Shown here: piece by piece, positions 36,073 to 44,599 of the stretch
Position numbering within the stretch: position 1 is the stretch's first letter
How the letters are laid out: each line of letters begins with the position of its first letter
NCBI RefSeq assembly: GCF_026343945.1
Contig: NZ_JAPKNJ010000003.1
Coordinates: 310,001 to 374,000, forward strand
Reading direction: 5' to 3'
Origin: Kaistia algarum
GTDB lineage: Bacteria; Pseudomonadota; Alphaproteobacteria; Rhizobiales; Kaistiaceae
Length of the DNA: 64,000 nt
Made by a program: the position numbers and the translations under genes
The notes under the pieces: generated by a model
What the model was told of the DNA's origin: nothing
What the model saw: the letters and a program-made list of their open reading frames with translations, nothing else
Databases searched by the model: none

Positions 36073-37017
36073 ATGGCGCCACGCAAGATCATTATCGACA
36101 CGGATCCGGGGCAGGACGACGCGTTCGCGATCCTTCTGGCGTTGGGCTCCCCGTCCGAGCTGGAGGTGGTCGGCCTAACGGCTATCGCTGGAAACGTCCC
36201 GCTGTCGCGCACCGCGCGGAATGCCCAGATGGTCCTCGAGCTTGCTGGGCGGGGGGATATCCCTGTCTATCCAGGTTGCGAGCGTCCCATCGTGCGCCCG
36301 TTGTTCACAGCCGAATATGTGCATGGCGACAGCGGCCTCGATGGCTGCGACCTGCCTGAGCCCTCACATCCGCTGGCCGGCCAGCATGCTGTCGACTTCA
36401 TCATCGACACCGTCATGGCGGCCGAGCCGGGCGAGATCACGCTGTGTCCGCTGGGGCCGATGACCAACATTGCCATGGCGATGGTGAAGTGCCCGGCCAT
36501 CGTGCCACGCATCCGCGAAGTCGTGCTGATGGGGGGAGGCTTCTTCGAAGGCGGCAATACGACGCCGGCGGCCGAGTTCAACATATTCGTCGATCCGCAC
36601 GCAGCGCATGTCGTGTTCACGTCCGGCGTGAAGCTGACGATGGTGCCGATCGATTGCACCTACAAGGCGGTGATGACACCGGCTTGGCTCAAACGGCTGC
36701 GAGCCGTCGGCACCCACACGGCGATCCAGGCGGCCGGCATGGCCGAATTCTACCAGGAATACGGCAACCAGAAATTCGGCACCGACGAATATCCGCTGCA
36801 CGATCCCTGTGTGATTGGCTACCTGCTGCGCCCCGATCTGTTCAAGGGCCGTGAATGCCATGTGGAGATCGAGATCACGTCGCCGACAACCATGGGCATG
36901 ACCGTCGTCGATTGGTGGAATGTCACCAAGAAGCCGACGAATTGCCTCGTTCTGCGCGATCTCGACAATCCGCCGTTCTACGAACTGCTGCTGGAACGAT
37001 TGTCGCGCCTGCCGTAG
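36073..37017 (+). CDS. Nucleoside hydrolase (inosine-uridine preferring family)
   Basis: 314 residues from the ATG at 36073, where the family starts; an upstream in-frame Met would add only about 14 residues. The calcium-binding N-terminal signature DTDPGQDDA (9-17) is intact, as are LGPMTNIAMAM and LMGGGF. HDPCVIGYLL near residue 247 carries the last Ca-binding Asp. It cleaves the N-glycosidic bond of nucleosides or related N-ribosides in the cytoplasm. It is divergent from the Liv operon and faces the cofC stop. Its link to the island is uncertain. Confidence 0.93.
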   Translation: MAPRKIIIDTDPGQDDAFAILLALGSPSELEVVGLTAIAGNVPLSRTARNAQMVLELAGRGDIPVYPGCERPIVRPLFTAEYVHGDSGLDGCDLPEPSHPLAGQHAVDFIIDTVMAAEPGEITLCPLGPMTNIAMAMVKCPAIVPRIREVVLMGGGFFEGGNTTPAAEFNIFVDPHAAHVVFTSGVKLTMVPIDCTYKAVMTPAWLKRLRAVGTHTAIQAAGMAEFYQEYGNQKFGTDEYPLHDPCVIGYLLRPDLFKGRECHVEIEITSPTTMGMTVVDWWNVTKKPTNCLVLRDLDNPPFYELLLERLSRLP

Positions 37018-37245
37018 CGGGGACGGTTTCCGGCGGAGAGGAAATCTCCGCCGGTGTTCCTGCGCCTCGTCGGATCGGGGCGGCATCCCGCGAGCGATCT
37101 CGTGCGGTGGAACGCCTGCTAGACGAGGTCCAGCCGAGAATCCCGGCGCGCGGCGAAGCGCTCCGGCCCGGCCAGCTCGAAAGGCCGACTGCATCGGTAT
37201 CGGAGAGGCGATGGCCGGCGGCGGCGTGGTCGAGCCCGTCGCGGG

Positions 37246-37944
37246 TCATGATGCGACCTGCTGGAGCACGGGTTGGGGCATCGCAAAGCGGTCGGCCGAA
37301 CCTATGAGCGCAGCGAGGAAGGCATGAGTATGGGTCGGAGCCGGGCGCTTCATAAAAGCGGCGAGATCGTCTGGCCGGTCGATGTCGCGGGCAAGGTTTG
37401 GCAAGGACGGAAGCATCGGGACGATGTTACATGCGCGCGCCGCACCGTGATGGCGCGCAAAACTGCCTTCGCCAAAACCGAACGGAATGGCGTTCACGGG
37501 CGAACAGGCGAGGGCGTTGGTGCCACCATCGGCTTCGGCGGCAACAAGGGTAACCGCCGGGCCTGACCCATGTGCGTCAAGCAGGGCAACGATATCTGCC
37601 GGCGTGACCGAGGGCACGTCGGCTGGCAGGACCAGGATGCCACGGGCGCCGGTGTCGATCAGATATCGGGCGGCACGCTCGACGGCGGCATTGTATCCCT
37701 GATCGGACTCGTCGGCGATGACGCCGACGCCGATCTCGCTAGCCAGCGCGGCGATCGTCAGATCGGCGGTGACGACGAGCACGCCTGCGAGAGCGTCAAC
37801 CGCGATGACGGCCCGCAGAACATCCTCCGCCATGGCGCGAGCGAGGCCGGCGCGCTCCGTCGCGTCGAGCACCGGCGCCAGCCGCAGCTTGGCCTGTTGC
37901 AGGCGCTTCACCGGAACGACGCACCAGATCGCGTTCGCGGTCAT
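37246..37944 (-). CDS. cofC: 2-phospho-L-lactate/PEP guanylyltransferase CofC (F420 biosynthesis)
   Basis: 232 residues from the ATG at 37944, which overlaps the cofD stop by 4 nt. The nucleotidyltransferase start WCVVPVKRLQQAKLRL, the LVLPADVPSVTPADI strand with the metal Asp, and VTLVAAEADGGTNALACSP are CofC/FbiD family marks. It activates 2-phospholactate, phosphoenolpyruvate or 3-phosphoglycerate with GTP for CofD. Which donor is used cannot be read from sequence. A C-terminal tail of about 30 residues beyond the usual fold is present. Confidence 0.9.
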   Translation of the reverse strand: MTANAIWCVVPVKRLQQAKLRLAPVLDATERAGLARAMAEDVLRAVIAVDALAGVLVVTADLTIAALASEIGVGVIADESDQGYNAAVERAARYLIDTGARGILVLPADVPSVTPADIVALLDAHGSGPAVTLVAAEADGGTNALACSPVNAIPFGFGEGSFARHHGAARACNIVPMLPSLPNLARDIDRPDDLAAFMKRPAPTHTHAFLAALIGSADRFAMPQPVLQQVAS

Positions 37945-38912
37945 GCGGTGCCCCGCAGCCGCAGCGAGGCTGCGAAGTCCAGCACGGCACGGGCGAGACG
38001 GTCGCGGTCCTCCAGCGTATCCATGACTGCCCCGGTCACCGCGACGGGTACTTCGAGCGCGTCGGCCTCGGCCGCGTCCGCATTGTCGATGATCAGGCCA
38101 TCGAGCAAGCCGCGATAATGCTCCGCCACCGCGTGCACGGTCACGGGCAGGCCGAGCTCGGTCATGATCTTGGCGGTCGGCCCCTTGATGGCGCGGCCGC
38201 CGACGATCGGCGATATGGCGATAACGGGTGCAGGGGCCGCTTCCAGCGCCGCGCGAAAACCGGGCACGGACAGGATCGGATCGACGCTGAGATAGGGGTT
38301 GGACGGGCAGATGACGATTGCCGCGAGGGTCTCGTCGGCCAGCGCAGCGAGTACCTCCGGCTGGACGCGCGCCTTGCTGGCGCCCTCGAAGGAGATTTCG
38401 TTCACGGCGGGGCGGCATTGCTCCCCGACGAAATAGCGCTGGAAGGCCATTGGCCCGTCTCTCGTTCCGACGATGGTGCGGACGGAGTCGTCGCTCATCG
38501 GCAGCAGCCTCGCCTCAATGCCGAGGCGTGTGGCCAAGTCGCTGGTCACCTGCGAAAGCGTTTCGCCGGCCTTCAGTCGGAGCGTGCGCTGGACATGAGT
38601 GGCCAGATCCTGGTCGCCCAGCAGGAACCAGTTTTCGCCGCCGAGCCGCTGAAGCGCGGCCATGAAGCCCCAGCTCTCATTGGCAAGTCCCCAGCCGCGA
38701 TGCGTATCGTTGAGGCCGGCCAGCGTGTAGGTGACGGTGTCGATGTCGGGTGAGACATGCAGGCCGAGATGCTCGAAATCGTCGCCTGTGTTGATGGCGA
38801 CCGTCAGCCGGCCGGGGGCCAGCGTGCGGTAGAGGCCGAGCGCCAGTTTGGCGCCGCCGATGCCGCCGCAGATTGCCAGTACCCTGGCGTCCGATGTCCC
38901 TTCCGGAACCAT
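37941..38912 (-). CDS. cofD: 2-phospho-L-lactate transferase CofD (F420 biosynthesis)
   Basis: 323 residues. Family signatures: ICGGIGGAKLALGLYRTL, NTGDDFEHLGLHVSPDID, IVICPSNPYLSVDPIL and AISPIVGGRAIKGPTAKI. It joins the activated phospho-acid to Fo (7,8-didemethyl-8-hydroxy-5-deazariboflavin) to make F420-0. It overlaps cofC and follows cofE by 29 bp in one operon. F420 synthesis genes are standard in Archaea and Actinobacteria but patchy in Proteobacteria, so this is a notable cluster. Confidence 0.94.
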   Translation of the reverse strand: MVPEGTSDARVLAICGGIGGAKLALGLYRTLAPGRLTVAINTGDDFEHLGLHVSPDIDTVTYTLAGLNDTHRGWGLANESWGFMAALQRLGGENWFLLGDQDLATHVQRTLRLKAGETLSQVTSDLATRLGIEARLLPMSDDSVRTIVGTRDGPMAFQRYFVGEQCRPAVNEISFEGASKARVQPEVLAALADETLAAIVICPSNPYLSVDPILSVPGFRAALEAAPAPVIAISPIVGGRAIKGPTAKIMTELGLPVTVHAVAEHYRGLLDGLIIDNADAAEADALEVPVAVTGAVMDTLEDRDRLARAVLDFAASLRLRGTA

Positions 38913-38941
38913 GCTTGTGCCGCCTTACTTGACGTGAGGAT

Positions 38942-39703
38942 CTATCGAAACATGTCTTCGGCCTTGGCGCGAACGAGCGTTGAGGCAGGAACAGGGGGCC
39001 TTGACCAGGACAGCCCACGCATCAGCACAGCGGGCTGGCCCTCGGACGCCTGTCCCATCAGCAGCGACGCTGCCGCCGCCACTTCGTCGGCGAGGCCGAC
39101 CTGCGTGATCCGGAGCTTGCGGCCGAACAGGTCAGGCTCACCGACGCAATCGAGCAAAGCGGGGAGGCCGGCGGCACCTATCGCCACGCCGACCGTGCCG
39201 TAGCGCCAGGCGCGGCCGAAGCTGTCGTTCATCACAACGGCCATCTCGACGCCGAAATGCGCCATCAGTCGCTGCCGAAGGGCTTCGCACCAGCCGTCCG
39301 GATCCTCCGGCAGCAGCAGCACATTCGTGTCGCCGTCGGTCTGTTCCACGTTGGACTGGTCGACGCCGGCATTCGCCATGACGAAACCGAGCTTGTGCGC
39401 GACAACGATCGCGCCGCGCCGATGCGCCACGACCTCGGTCGATTGCGACAGGATCACCTCGACGAGGCGTGGGTCTTTGTCGACGGCGATGGCCAGTTCC
39501 TCGGCGCGGGCCGATGGCACGACCTGCCTCAGATCGACGAAACGCCCCTCGGCCTTCGAAACCACCTTCTGCGCGACGATCAGGATCTCGCGCGCCTGCG
39601 GAACGATGCCGGCGCGCTCGATCGCTGCGATCAGGAGGGCGCCCAGGTCGTCGCCGGGTGCAACCAGAGGGACGTCCGGCAAGGAGGTGAGGGTGAGGGT
39701 CAT
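38942..39703 (-). CDS. cofE: Coenzyme F420-0:L-glutamate ligase CofE
   Basis: 253 residues, a stand-alone CofE without the C-terminal nitroreductase-like domain of actinobacterial FbiB. Recognised by ILIVAQKVVSKAEGRFVDL, GFVMANAGVDQSN and VVMNDSFGRAWRYGTVGVAI. It adds glutamate residues to F420-0 using GTP. It lies 7 bp after the M24 hydrolase gene and before cofD. The dehydro-F420 reductase and the Fo synthase (CofG/CofH or FbiC) are not in the window. Confidence 0.94.
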   Translation of the reverse strand: MTLTLTSLPDVPLVAPGDDLGALLIAAIERAGIVPQAREILIVAQKVVSKAEGRFVDLRQVVPSARAEELAIAVDKDPRLVEVILSQSTEVVAHRRGAIVVAHKLGFVMANAGVDQSNVEQTDGDTNVLLLPEDPDGWCEALRQRLMAHFGVEMAVVMNDSFGRAWRYGTVGVAIGAAGLPALLDCVGEPDLFGRKLRITQVGLADEVAAAASLLMGQASEGQPAVLMRGLSWSRPPVPASTLVRAKAEDMFR

Positions 39704-39710
39704 CGGCGTG

Positions 39711-40886
39711 TCACGGCTTGACGACCAGATCGCGGGGGAAGCTGGTCAGGATCTCGGGTGCTCCGGATGGGCGAACGCAGAATGTTTCGCTCAATTCGTA
39801 GCCCCAGTCATCCATCCACATGCCCAGGATCATGTGGAAGCACATATTGGCCTCCAGCACGGTCTCGTCGCCCTCGCGCAGGCTCGCGGTGCGCTCGCCC
39901 CAATCGGGCGGATAGTTGAGCCCGATCGAATAGCCGATCCGCGATGCCTTGTGATAGCCGGCGCGGTTGATGACTTTGCGCCAGGCCGCTTCGACATTGT
40001 GGCATGTCGTGCCTGCCCGGGCGGCATCCAGCGCCACGTCCAACCCCTCGGCGACGACCTTGGCGACATCCAGCAGGGCTTGCGGCGGCTTGCCCAGGTA
40101 GAGCGTGCGCGCCAGCGCCGCGTGATAGCGGTGATGGCAGCCGCCGAGTTCGAGATAGGCGACTGTGTCCTGCTCGTAGCGGTCGCCGGACCATGTCATA
40201 TGCGGCGCGGCGCTCTTGCGACCGCTTGGCACCTGGGCGAGGGCGGCAGGGTAGTCGCCCCAGAAATCGGCCGTGCCGTGGAACTGGGCCGCCGTGATCT
40301 CTGCCACCGCATCGCATTCGCGCACGCCGGGGGCGACAGCCTCCATGCCGACCGCCATCGCCTTCGAGACGATGGAGGCGGCCCCGCGCATCAGCGCGAC
40401 CTCGGCCGGCGATTTGACCAGGCGGACCCAGTTCACCAAGCCCTCTGAATCAACGAAGGATGCCTCGGGCAGCGCCTTCATCAATTCCAGATAGGCGCGG
40501 GCGGTGAAATAGAACGCGTCGAGATCGACGCCAATGCGGGCGCGGTTGCAACTGCGCTCGCGCAGCACCGCGGCGACGAACTGCGCCGGATGCAGGAGGG
40601 CCGAATCCACATGGGTTTCGGGATAGGGAACGATATTCTCCGGCCGGACAAACGTTGTCATGTGCGCGCCCGGCGCATCCATCGCACGGCCGATCCAGAG
40701 CGGTTCTTCGTCGTCGAGCGACAGCACCGCGTATTGATGGACATAGAACGACCAGCCGTCATAACCGGTCAGATAGTTCAAATTGGCCGGATCCGCGCAG
40801 ACCAGTACGTCGATCCCGGCCGCTATCATGCGAGCCTTCACACGGGCAATGCGGGCAACGAACTCGGATCGGCCGAAAACGGGCAT
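39711..40886 (-). CDS. M24-family hydrolase, ectoine hydrolase (DoeA)-like
   Basis: 391 residues of the creatinase/prolidase (pita-bread) fold. It resembles ectoine hydrolase DoeA along its length: DPANLNYLTGYDGWSFYVHQ, ARIGVDLDAFYFTARAYLEL, GYSIGLNYPPDWGERTASL and FHMILGMWMDDWGYELSET. The canonical M24 metal ligands (Asp, Asp, His, Glu, Glu) are partly replaced (for example LELGGCHHRYHAALARTLYL), as I recall for DoeA, so it is probably an amidine/amide hydrolase and not a prolidase. DoeB is missing from the window, so the substrate may be another cyclic amidine. Same operon as the LLM enzyme and cofEDC. Confidence 0.8.
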   Translation of the reverse strand: MPVFGRSEFVARIARVKARMIAAGIDVLVCADPANLNYLTGYDGWSFYVHQYAVLSLDDEEPLWIGRAMDAPGAHMTTFVRPENIVPYPETHVDSALLHPAQFVAAVLRERSCNRARIGVDLDAFYFTARAYLELMKALPEASFVDSEGLVNWVRLVKSPAEVALMRGAASIVSKAMAVGMEAVAPGVRECDAVAEITAAQFHGTADFWGDYPAALAQVPSGRKSAAPHMTWSGDRYEQDTVAYLELGGCHHRYHAALARTLYLGKPPQALLDVAKVVAEGLDVALDAARAGTTCHNVEAAWRKVINRAGYHKASRIGYSIGLNYPPDWGERTASLREGDETVLEANMCFHMILGMWMDDWGYELSETFCVRPSGAPEILTSFPRDLVVKP

Positions 40887-40892
40887 GGTGGC

Positions 40893-41816
40893 CTAGAAGA
40901 ACTCGGGGAGGGCGGCGCGGAAGCTCCGGATCGCGTCGATATGGGCCTGCGGGTCCGAAAGGCCGCCAATGGCCGCCTTGTTCCAGCGCTGCTCTTCCTC
41001 GACCCAGCGCTCCGGCATGGTGTTGAGCGTGACATGGGTTGCGCCGATGGCGCGCCAGGCTTCCAATTCCTCTCGCAGTTCGGCTGGCGTACGATCGATG
41101 ATCGTCATCGTCGCCTCTATGCCGATCTTGCCGGGATCGCGGCCATGGCTGACGGCGACTTCGCGCATCGCCTCGATGCTGCGGCGGCCGAGATCGTCTG
41201 CCTGGAAATTCGGTAGCCAGCCGTCGCCCAGCCGGCCGACACGCTTGATCGCGGCCTCCGAAATGCCGCCGATCCAGATCGGGATCGGGCGCTGTATGGG
41301 CAGCGGGTTGATACCGCCATCTTCGATGCGGTGAAACTTGCCCTCATAGGTGATCAAGTCGTCGCACCAGAGCTTGCGCAGAACGTCGATTTGCTCGTCG
41401 ATCCGCTTGCCGCGATTGCCGAATTCCTCGCCGCAGGCCTCGAATTCCTCCGGCTTGACGCCGACGCCGACGCCGAGGCGCAGGCGGCCGCCGCTCAACA
41501 GATCGACCTCCGCCGCCTGCTTGGCGACCAGCGCCGTGCCGCGCATCGGCAGCACGAGCACGCCGGTGACGAATTCGATGCGCTTGGTAACGGCGGCGAG
41601 ATAGCCGAACAGCACGAAGAGCTCGTGAAACATGTCTGCGGCGTCATGGACATATTTCCAGTCGGGGCGGCTGGCCTTGTTGAGACCGATGATTTGGTCG
41701 AAAGCCGTCAGGTGGGTGTAGCCGAGTTCTTCCGCCGTGATGGCGAAGTCGCGAATATGGGCGGGGTTCAGGCCAATCTCGAACTGGGGAAACAGGGCGC
41801 CGATCTTCATGTCCAA
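40893..41816 (-). CDS. LLM-class F420-dependent oxidoreductase
   Basis: 307 residues, bacterial luciferase-like TIM barrel. It matches the probable F420-dependent group by MKIGALFPQFEIGLNPAHIR, AAVTKRIEFVTGVLVLPMRG, LLSGGRLRLGVGVGVKPEEF and PIPIWIGGISEAAIKRVGRL. It is 6 bp upstream of the M24 gene and heads the operon that also makes F420, which makes F420 a much better cofactor guess than FMN. It probably reduces or oxidises the catabolic substrate before or after hydrolysis. Confidence 0.9.
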   Translation of the reverse strand: MDMKIGALFPQFEIGLNPAHIRDFAITAEELGYTHLTAFDQIIGLNKASRPDWKYVHDAADMFHELFVLFGYLAAVTKRIEFVTGVLVLPMRGTALVAKQAAEVDLLSGGRLRLGVGVGVKPEEFEACGEEFGNRGKRIDEQIDVLRKLWCDDLITYEGKFHRIEDGGINPLPIQRPIPIWIGGISEAAIKRVGRLGDGWLPNFQADDLGRRSIEAMREVAVSHGRDPGKIGIEATMTIIDRTPAELREELEAWRAIGATHVTLNTMPERWVEEEQRWNKAAIGGLSDPQAHIDAIRSFRAALPEFF

Positions 41817-42061
41817 CTCACTCCCGATGGCCTTGGACTCGCCGGTTCGCGATACGCGTCGCCAAGGCGATTCTCTCTATCATCGGGCGAGATTAGCGCA
41901 GAGCCGGTCGAATTGCGGCTTCACTAGGAGTACCTCGCCCAAAACTATCCGGCCAGAACGCGGGCCGCGCCGAAACTCTTCCGTTCGCGTCGGCGATAGG
42001 GCCGTAACCTGTTTGCTGCGGGTGCACGATACTGGGCACCAGGTGATCAGGAAGAAGTGAC

Positions 42062-43066
42062 ATGCTGCGATTCGGCTACAAGGCTTCGGCGGAACAGTTT
42101 GCGCCGCGCCAGCTCTTGGATTTCGCGATTCTGGCGGAGGAAGTCGGCTTCGACTCCTGCTTTGTCAGCGATCACTTTCAGCCTTGGCGCCATACGGACG
42201 GCCATGCGCCGTTTTCCTTCGCCTGGATGGCGGCCCTCGGCGAACGAACGCAGCGGATGACCATCGGCACCAGCGTCGTGACGCCGACCTTCCGCTATCA
42301 CCCCTCTGTTGTTGCCCAGGCTGTCGCGACGCTGGGTGCGCTTTATCCCAACCGGATGATCCTGGGTGTCGGCACCGGTGAATCGCTGAACGAGGTGCCT
42401 TCGATCGGCATCGAATGGCCGGGTTTCAAGGAGCGCGAGGGGCGGCTTCGCGAAGCTGTCGCTCTCATGCGCCGCCTGTGGACGGAGGAGCGGGTCTCAC
42501 ACCACGGCACCTATTACCAGACCGAGAACGCCACGATCTATGACCGGCCCGAGCAGCCCGTGCCGATCTATCTCGGTGCGTCTGGCCCCAAGGCGGCCTT
42601 CATGGCGGGCGAGCTTGGCGACGGCTTCATTTGCACCAGTGGCAAGAAGCCGGAGCTCTATCGTGAGACCCTGCTGCCCAACCTCGAAAAGGGGCGGGCG
42701 GCGGCCGGCAAGACGATGGCCGGGCTCGAACTGATGATCGAGGTGAAAGTGTCGTTCGACGAGGACGCCCAGCGGGCGCTGGAGGACACGCGCCATTGGG
42801 CAGCACTGGCGCTGTCGCCGGAAGAGAAGATGGGCATCGAGGACCCGGTCGAGATGGAGCGGCTTGCCGACGCTTTGCCATTGGAGCGGGCGGCCAGCCG
42901 CTGGATTGTCTGCAACGAGGTAGAGCCGCTGATCGAGGGTCTGCGTCCGTATGTCGAGCTCGGCTTCCGCCATCTCGTTTTCCACGCGCCTGGCCCGGAC
43001 CAGGCGCGTTTCCTCAAGCTGTTCGCCGAGCGCGCGATGCCGCGCCTGCGCGCCGAATTCGAGTAG
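42062..43066 (+). CDS. fgd: F420-dependent glucose-6-phosphate dehydrogenase-like protein (FGD)
   Basis: 334 residues, close in sequence to mycobacterial FGD1 from the first residues (FGYKASAEQFAPRQLLDFAI) to the end (HLVFHAPGPDQARFLKLF). Residues matching the FGD1 active site are all present: His38 and Trp42 (SDHFQPWRH), Glu107 (GVGTGESLNE), and the phosphate-binding Lys195 (CTSGK), Lys256 (SPEEKMGIEDP) and Arg280 (SRWIV). It should oxidise glucose-6-phosphate to 6-phosphogluconolactone while making F420H2 in the cytoplasm. The gene is divergent from the LLM/cof operon (245 bp apart). AGGAAGAA precedes the ATG. Confidence 0.92.
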   Translation: MLRFGYKASAEQFAPRQLLDFAILAEEVGFDSCFVSDHFQPWRHTDGHAPFSFAWMAALGERTQRMTIGTSVVTPTFRYHPSVVAQAVATLGALYPNRMILGVGTGESLNEVPSIGIEWPGFKEREGRLREAVALMRRLWTEERVSHHGTYYQTENATIYDRPEQPVPIYLGASGPKAAFMAGELGDGFICTSGKKPELYRETLLPNLEKGRAAAGKTMAGLELMIEVKVSFDEDAQRALEDTRHWAALALSPEEKMGIEDPVEMERLADALPLERAASRWIVCNEVEPLIEGLRPYVELGFRHLVFHAPGPDQARFLKLFAERAMPRLRAEFE

Positions 43067-43137
43067 CGCGCGCGATCGGGCCGCCACGCAACATCGAGAG
43101 CCGCTCCGCGCTCCATGGAAACGCTGAACGGCTCTGA

Positions 43138-43160
43138 CGATCTGTTGGATCGCGTTTTTT
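43138..43160 (+). terminator. Possible Rho-independent terminator after fgd
   Basis: CGATC-TGTTG-GATCG forms a short stem followed within 2 bp by six T residues. It lies 72 bp after the fgd stop and before the convergent aminotransferase stop. The stem is only 5 bp, so strength is doubtful. Confidence 0.4.
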
Positions 43161-43195
43161 CACCCGAACCGCTGTCGGATTCGCTCGGGAATTTC

Positions 43196-44584
43196 CTAGA
43201 GCGTGGCGGCGACCTCGTCGACGGCCTTGACCGTCGCGGCGACGACGATGTCCGCCTCCTCGCGCGTCAGGCAGAGCGGCGGTGCGAAGCCGAGGATATC
43301 GCCCTGTGGCATGGCCCGGCCGATGACACCCTGACCGAGCAACGCGGCCGAGATGCGGGGACCAACCTTTTCGGCAGTCTCGAAGAACACGCGGTCATCG
43401 CGATCCCTCACGAACTCGACCGCGGCCAGCAGTCCCTCGCCGCGCACATCGCCGACGATCGCGTGACCACCGACCGCGTCGGCGAGGCTGGCACGGAAAT
43501 AGGCGCCGACATCGCGCGCATTGTTGACGAGATCCAATTCGTCGACGACCTCGAGATTGGCGACGCCGGCCGCCGTGCAGAGCGGATGCGACGAATAGGT
43601 CCAGCCATGACCAATCGGCCCGAAGGTATCCGAGCCCTGTTCCAGGATGCGCCAGAGCTTCTCCGAGACGATGACGCCGGAAAGCGGCGCATAGGCGGAG
43701 GTCAGGCCTTTGGCGATGGTGATCAGGTCCGGCTTCATGCCGTAATGATCGGAGCCGAACATCGAGCCGAGACGACCGAAGGCGGTCACCACCTCATCGG
43801 CGATCAAGATGATGTCGTATTTGTCGAGGATGGCCTGGATCGTCGGCCAGTAGCCGGCCGGTGGCGGAACAATGCCGCCCGTGCCCAGCACCGGTTCGCC
43901 GATGAAGGCGGCGATGGTCTCGGGGCCTTCGGCCAGGATCATCTCTTCCAGCTTATCGGCGCAGAACTGCACAAACTGCTCCTCGCTCAGGCTGCGATCC
44001 TCGCGGCGGTAGAAATACGGCGCCTCGGTATGCAGCACCGGCGCGCGTGGCAGGTCGAACAGATTGTGGAAAGCGGCTAGGCCCGTCAGGCTGCCGGTCA
44101 TGATGCCGGAGCCGTGGTAGCCGCGCCACCGCGAGATGATCTTCTTTTTCTCCGGCCGGCCGAGAACATTGTTGATGTACCAGACCAGCTTGATGTTGGT
44201 CTCGTTGGCATCCGAGCCGGACAAGCCGAAGAAGACGCGGCTCATGTGCTTCGGGGCGCGGTCGATCACCATCTTGGCGAGCCGGATCGACGGCTCCGAA
44301 GCGTGACCGACATAGGCGTGATAATAGGGAAGCTGCGCCGCCTGGCGGGCGATCGCGTCGCTGATCTTGGTGCGGCCATAGCCGACATTGACGCAATAGA
44401 GCCCGGCAAAGGCGTCGAGGCTGCGCCTGCCGTCGATGTCGGTGATGTAAACGCCCTCGCCGCCGGCCATGATCCGGTTCGGGGTATCGCCGCGCGCATG
44501 CTGCGCCATGTGGGTCGAGGGATGGAAGAAGTGATCCCGGTCCCAGGCGGAGAGTTCATTGTGCGATGAGGGGTGGTCGAGCAT
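43196..44584 (-). CDS. Class III PLP-dependent aminotransferase
   Basis: 462 residues of the omega-amino acid/putrescine-pyruvate aminotransferase subgroup. Key segments: DAFAGLYCVNVGYGR, LPYYHAYVGHASEPS, SRWRGYHGSGIMTGSLTG, ILIADEVVTAFGRLG (PLP Asp) and ITIAKGLTSAYAPLSG with the Schiff-base Lys near residue 290. It converts a terminal amine into an aldehyde with pyruvate or another acceptor. The aldehyde dehydrogenase gene 15 bp upstream provides the next step, as in DoeD/DoeC of ectoine breakdown. Confidence 0.93.
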   Translation of the reverse strand: MLDHPSSHNELSAWDRDHFFHPSTHMAQHARGDTPNRIMAGGEGVYITDIDGRRSLDAFAGLYCVNVGYGRTKISDAIARQAAQLPYYHAYVGHASEPSIRLAKMVIDRAPKHMSRVFFGLSGSDANETNIKLVWYINNVLGRPEKKKIISRWRGYHGSGIMTGSLTGLAAFHNLFDLPRAPVLHTEAPYFYRREDRSLSEEQFVQFCADKLEEMILAEGPETIAAFIGEPVLGTGGIVPPPAGYWPTIQAILDKYDIILIADEVVTAFGRLGSMFGSDHYGMKPDLITIAKGLTSAYAPLSGVIVSEKLWRILEQGSDTFGPIGHGWTYSSHPLCTAAGVANLEVVDELDLVNNARDVGAYFRASLADAVGGHAIVGDVRGEGLLAAVEFVRDRDDRVFFETAEKVGPRISAALLGQGVIGRAMPQGDILGFAPPLCLTREEADIVVAATVKAVDEVAATL

Positions 44585-44599
44585 GGCGAGTTCCTTGGA

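Noticed and set aside
43115..44080. 321-codon plus-strand open frame
   Set aside because: Antisense to the class III aminotransferase, whose PLP motifs are intact.
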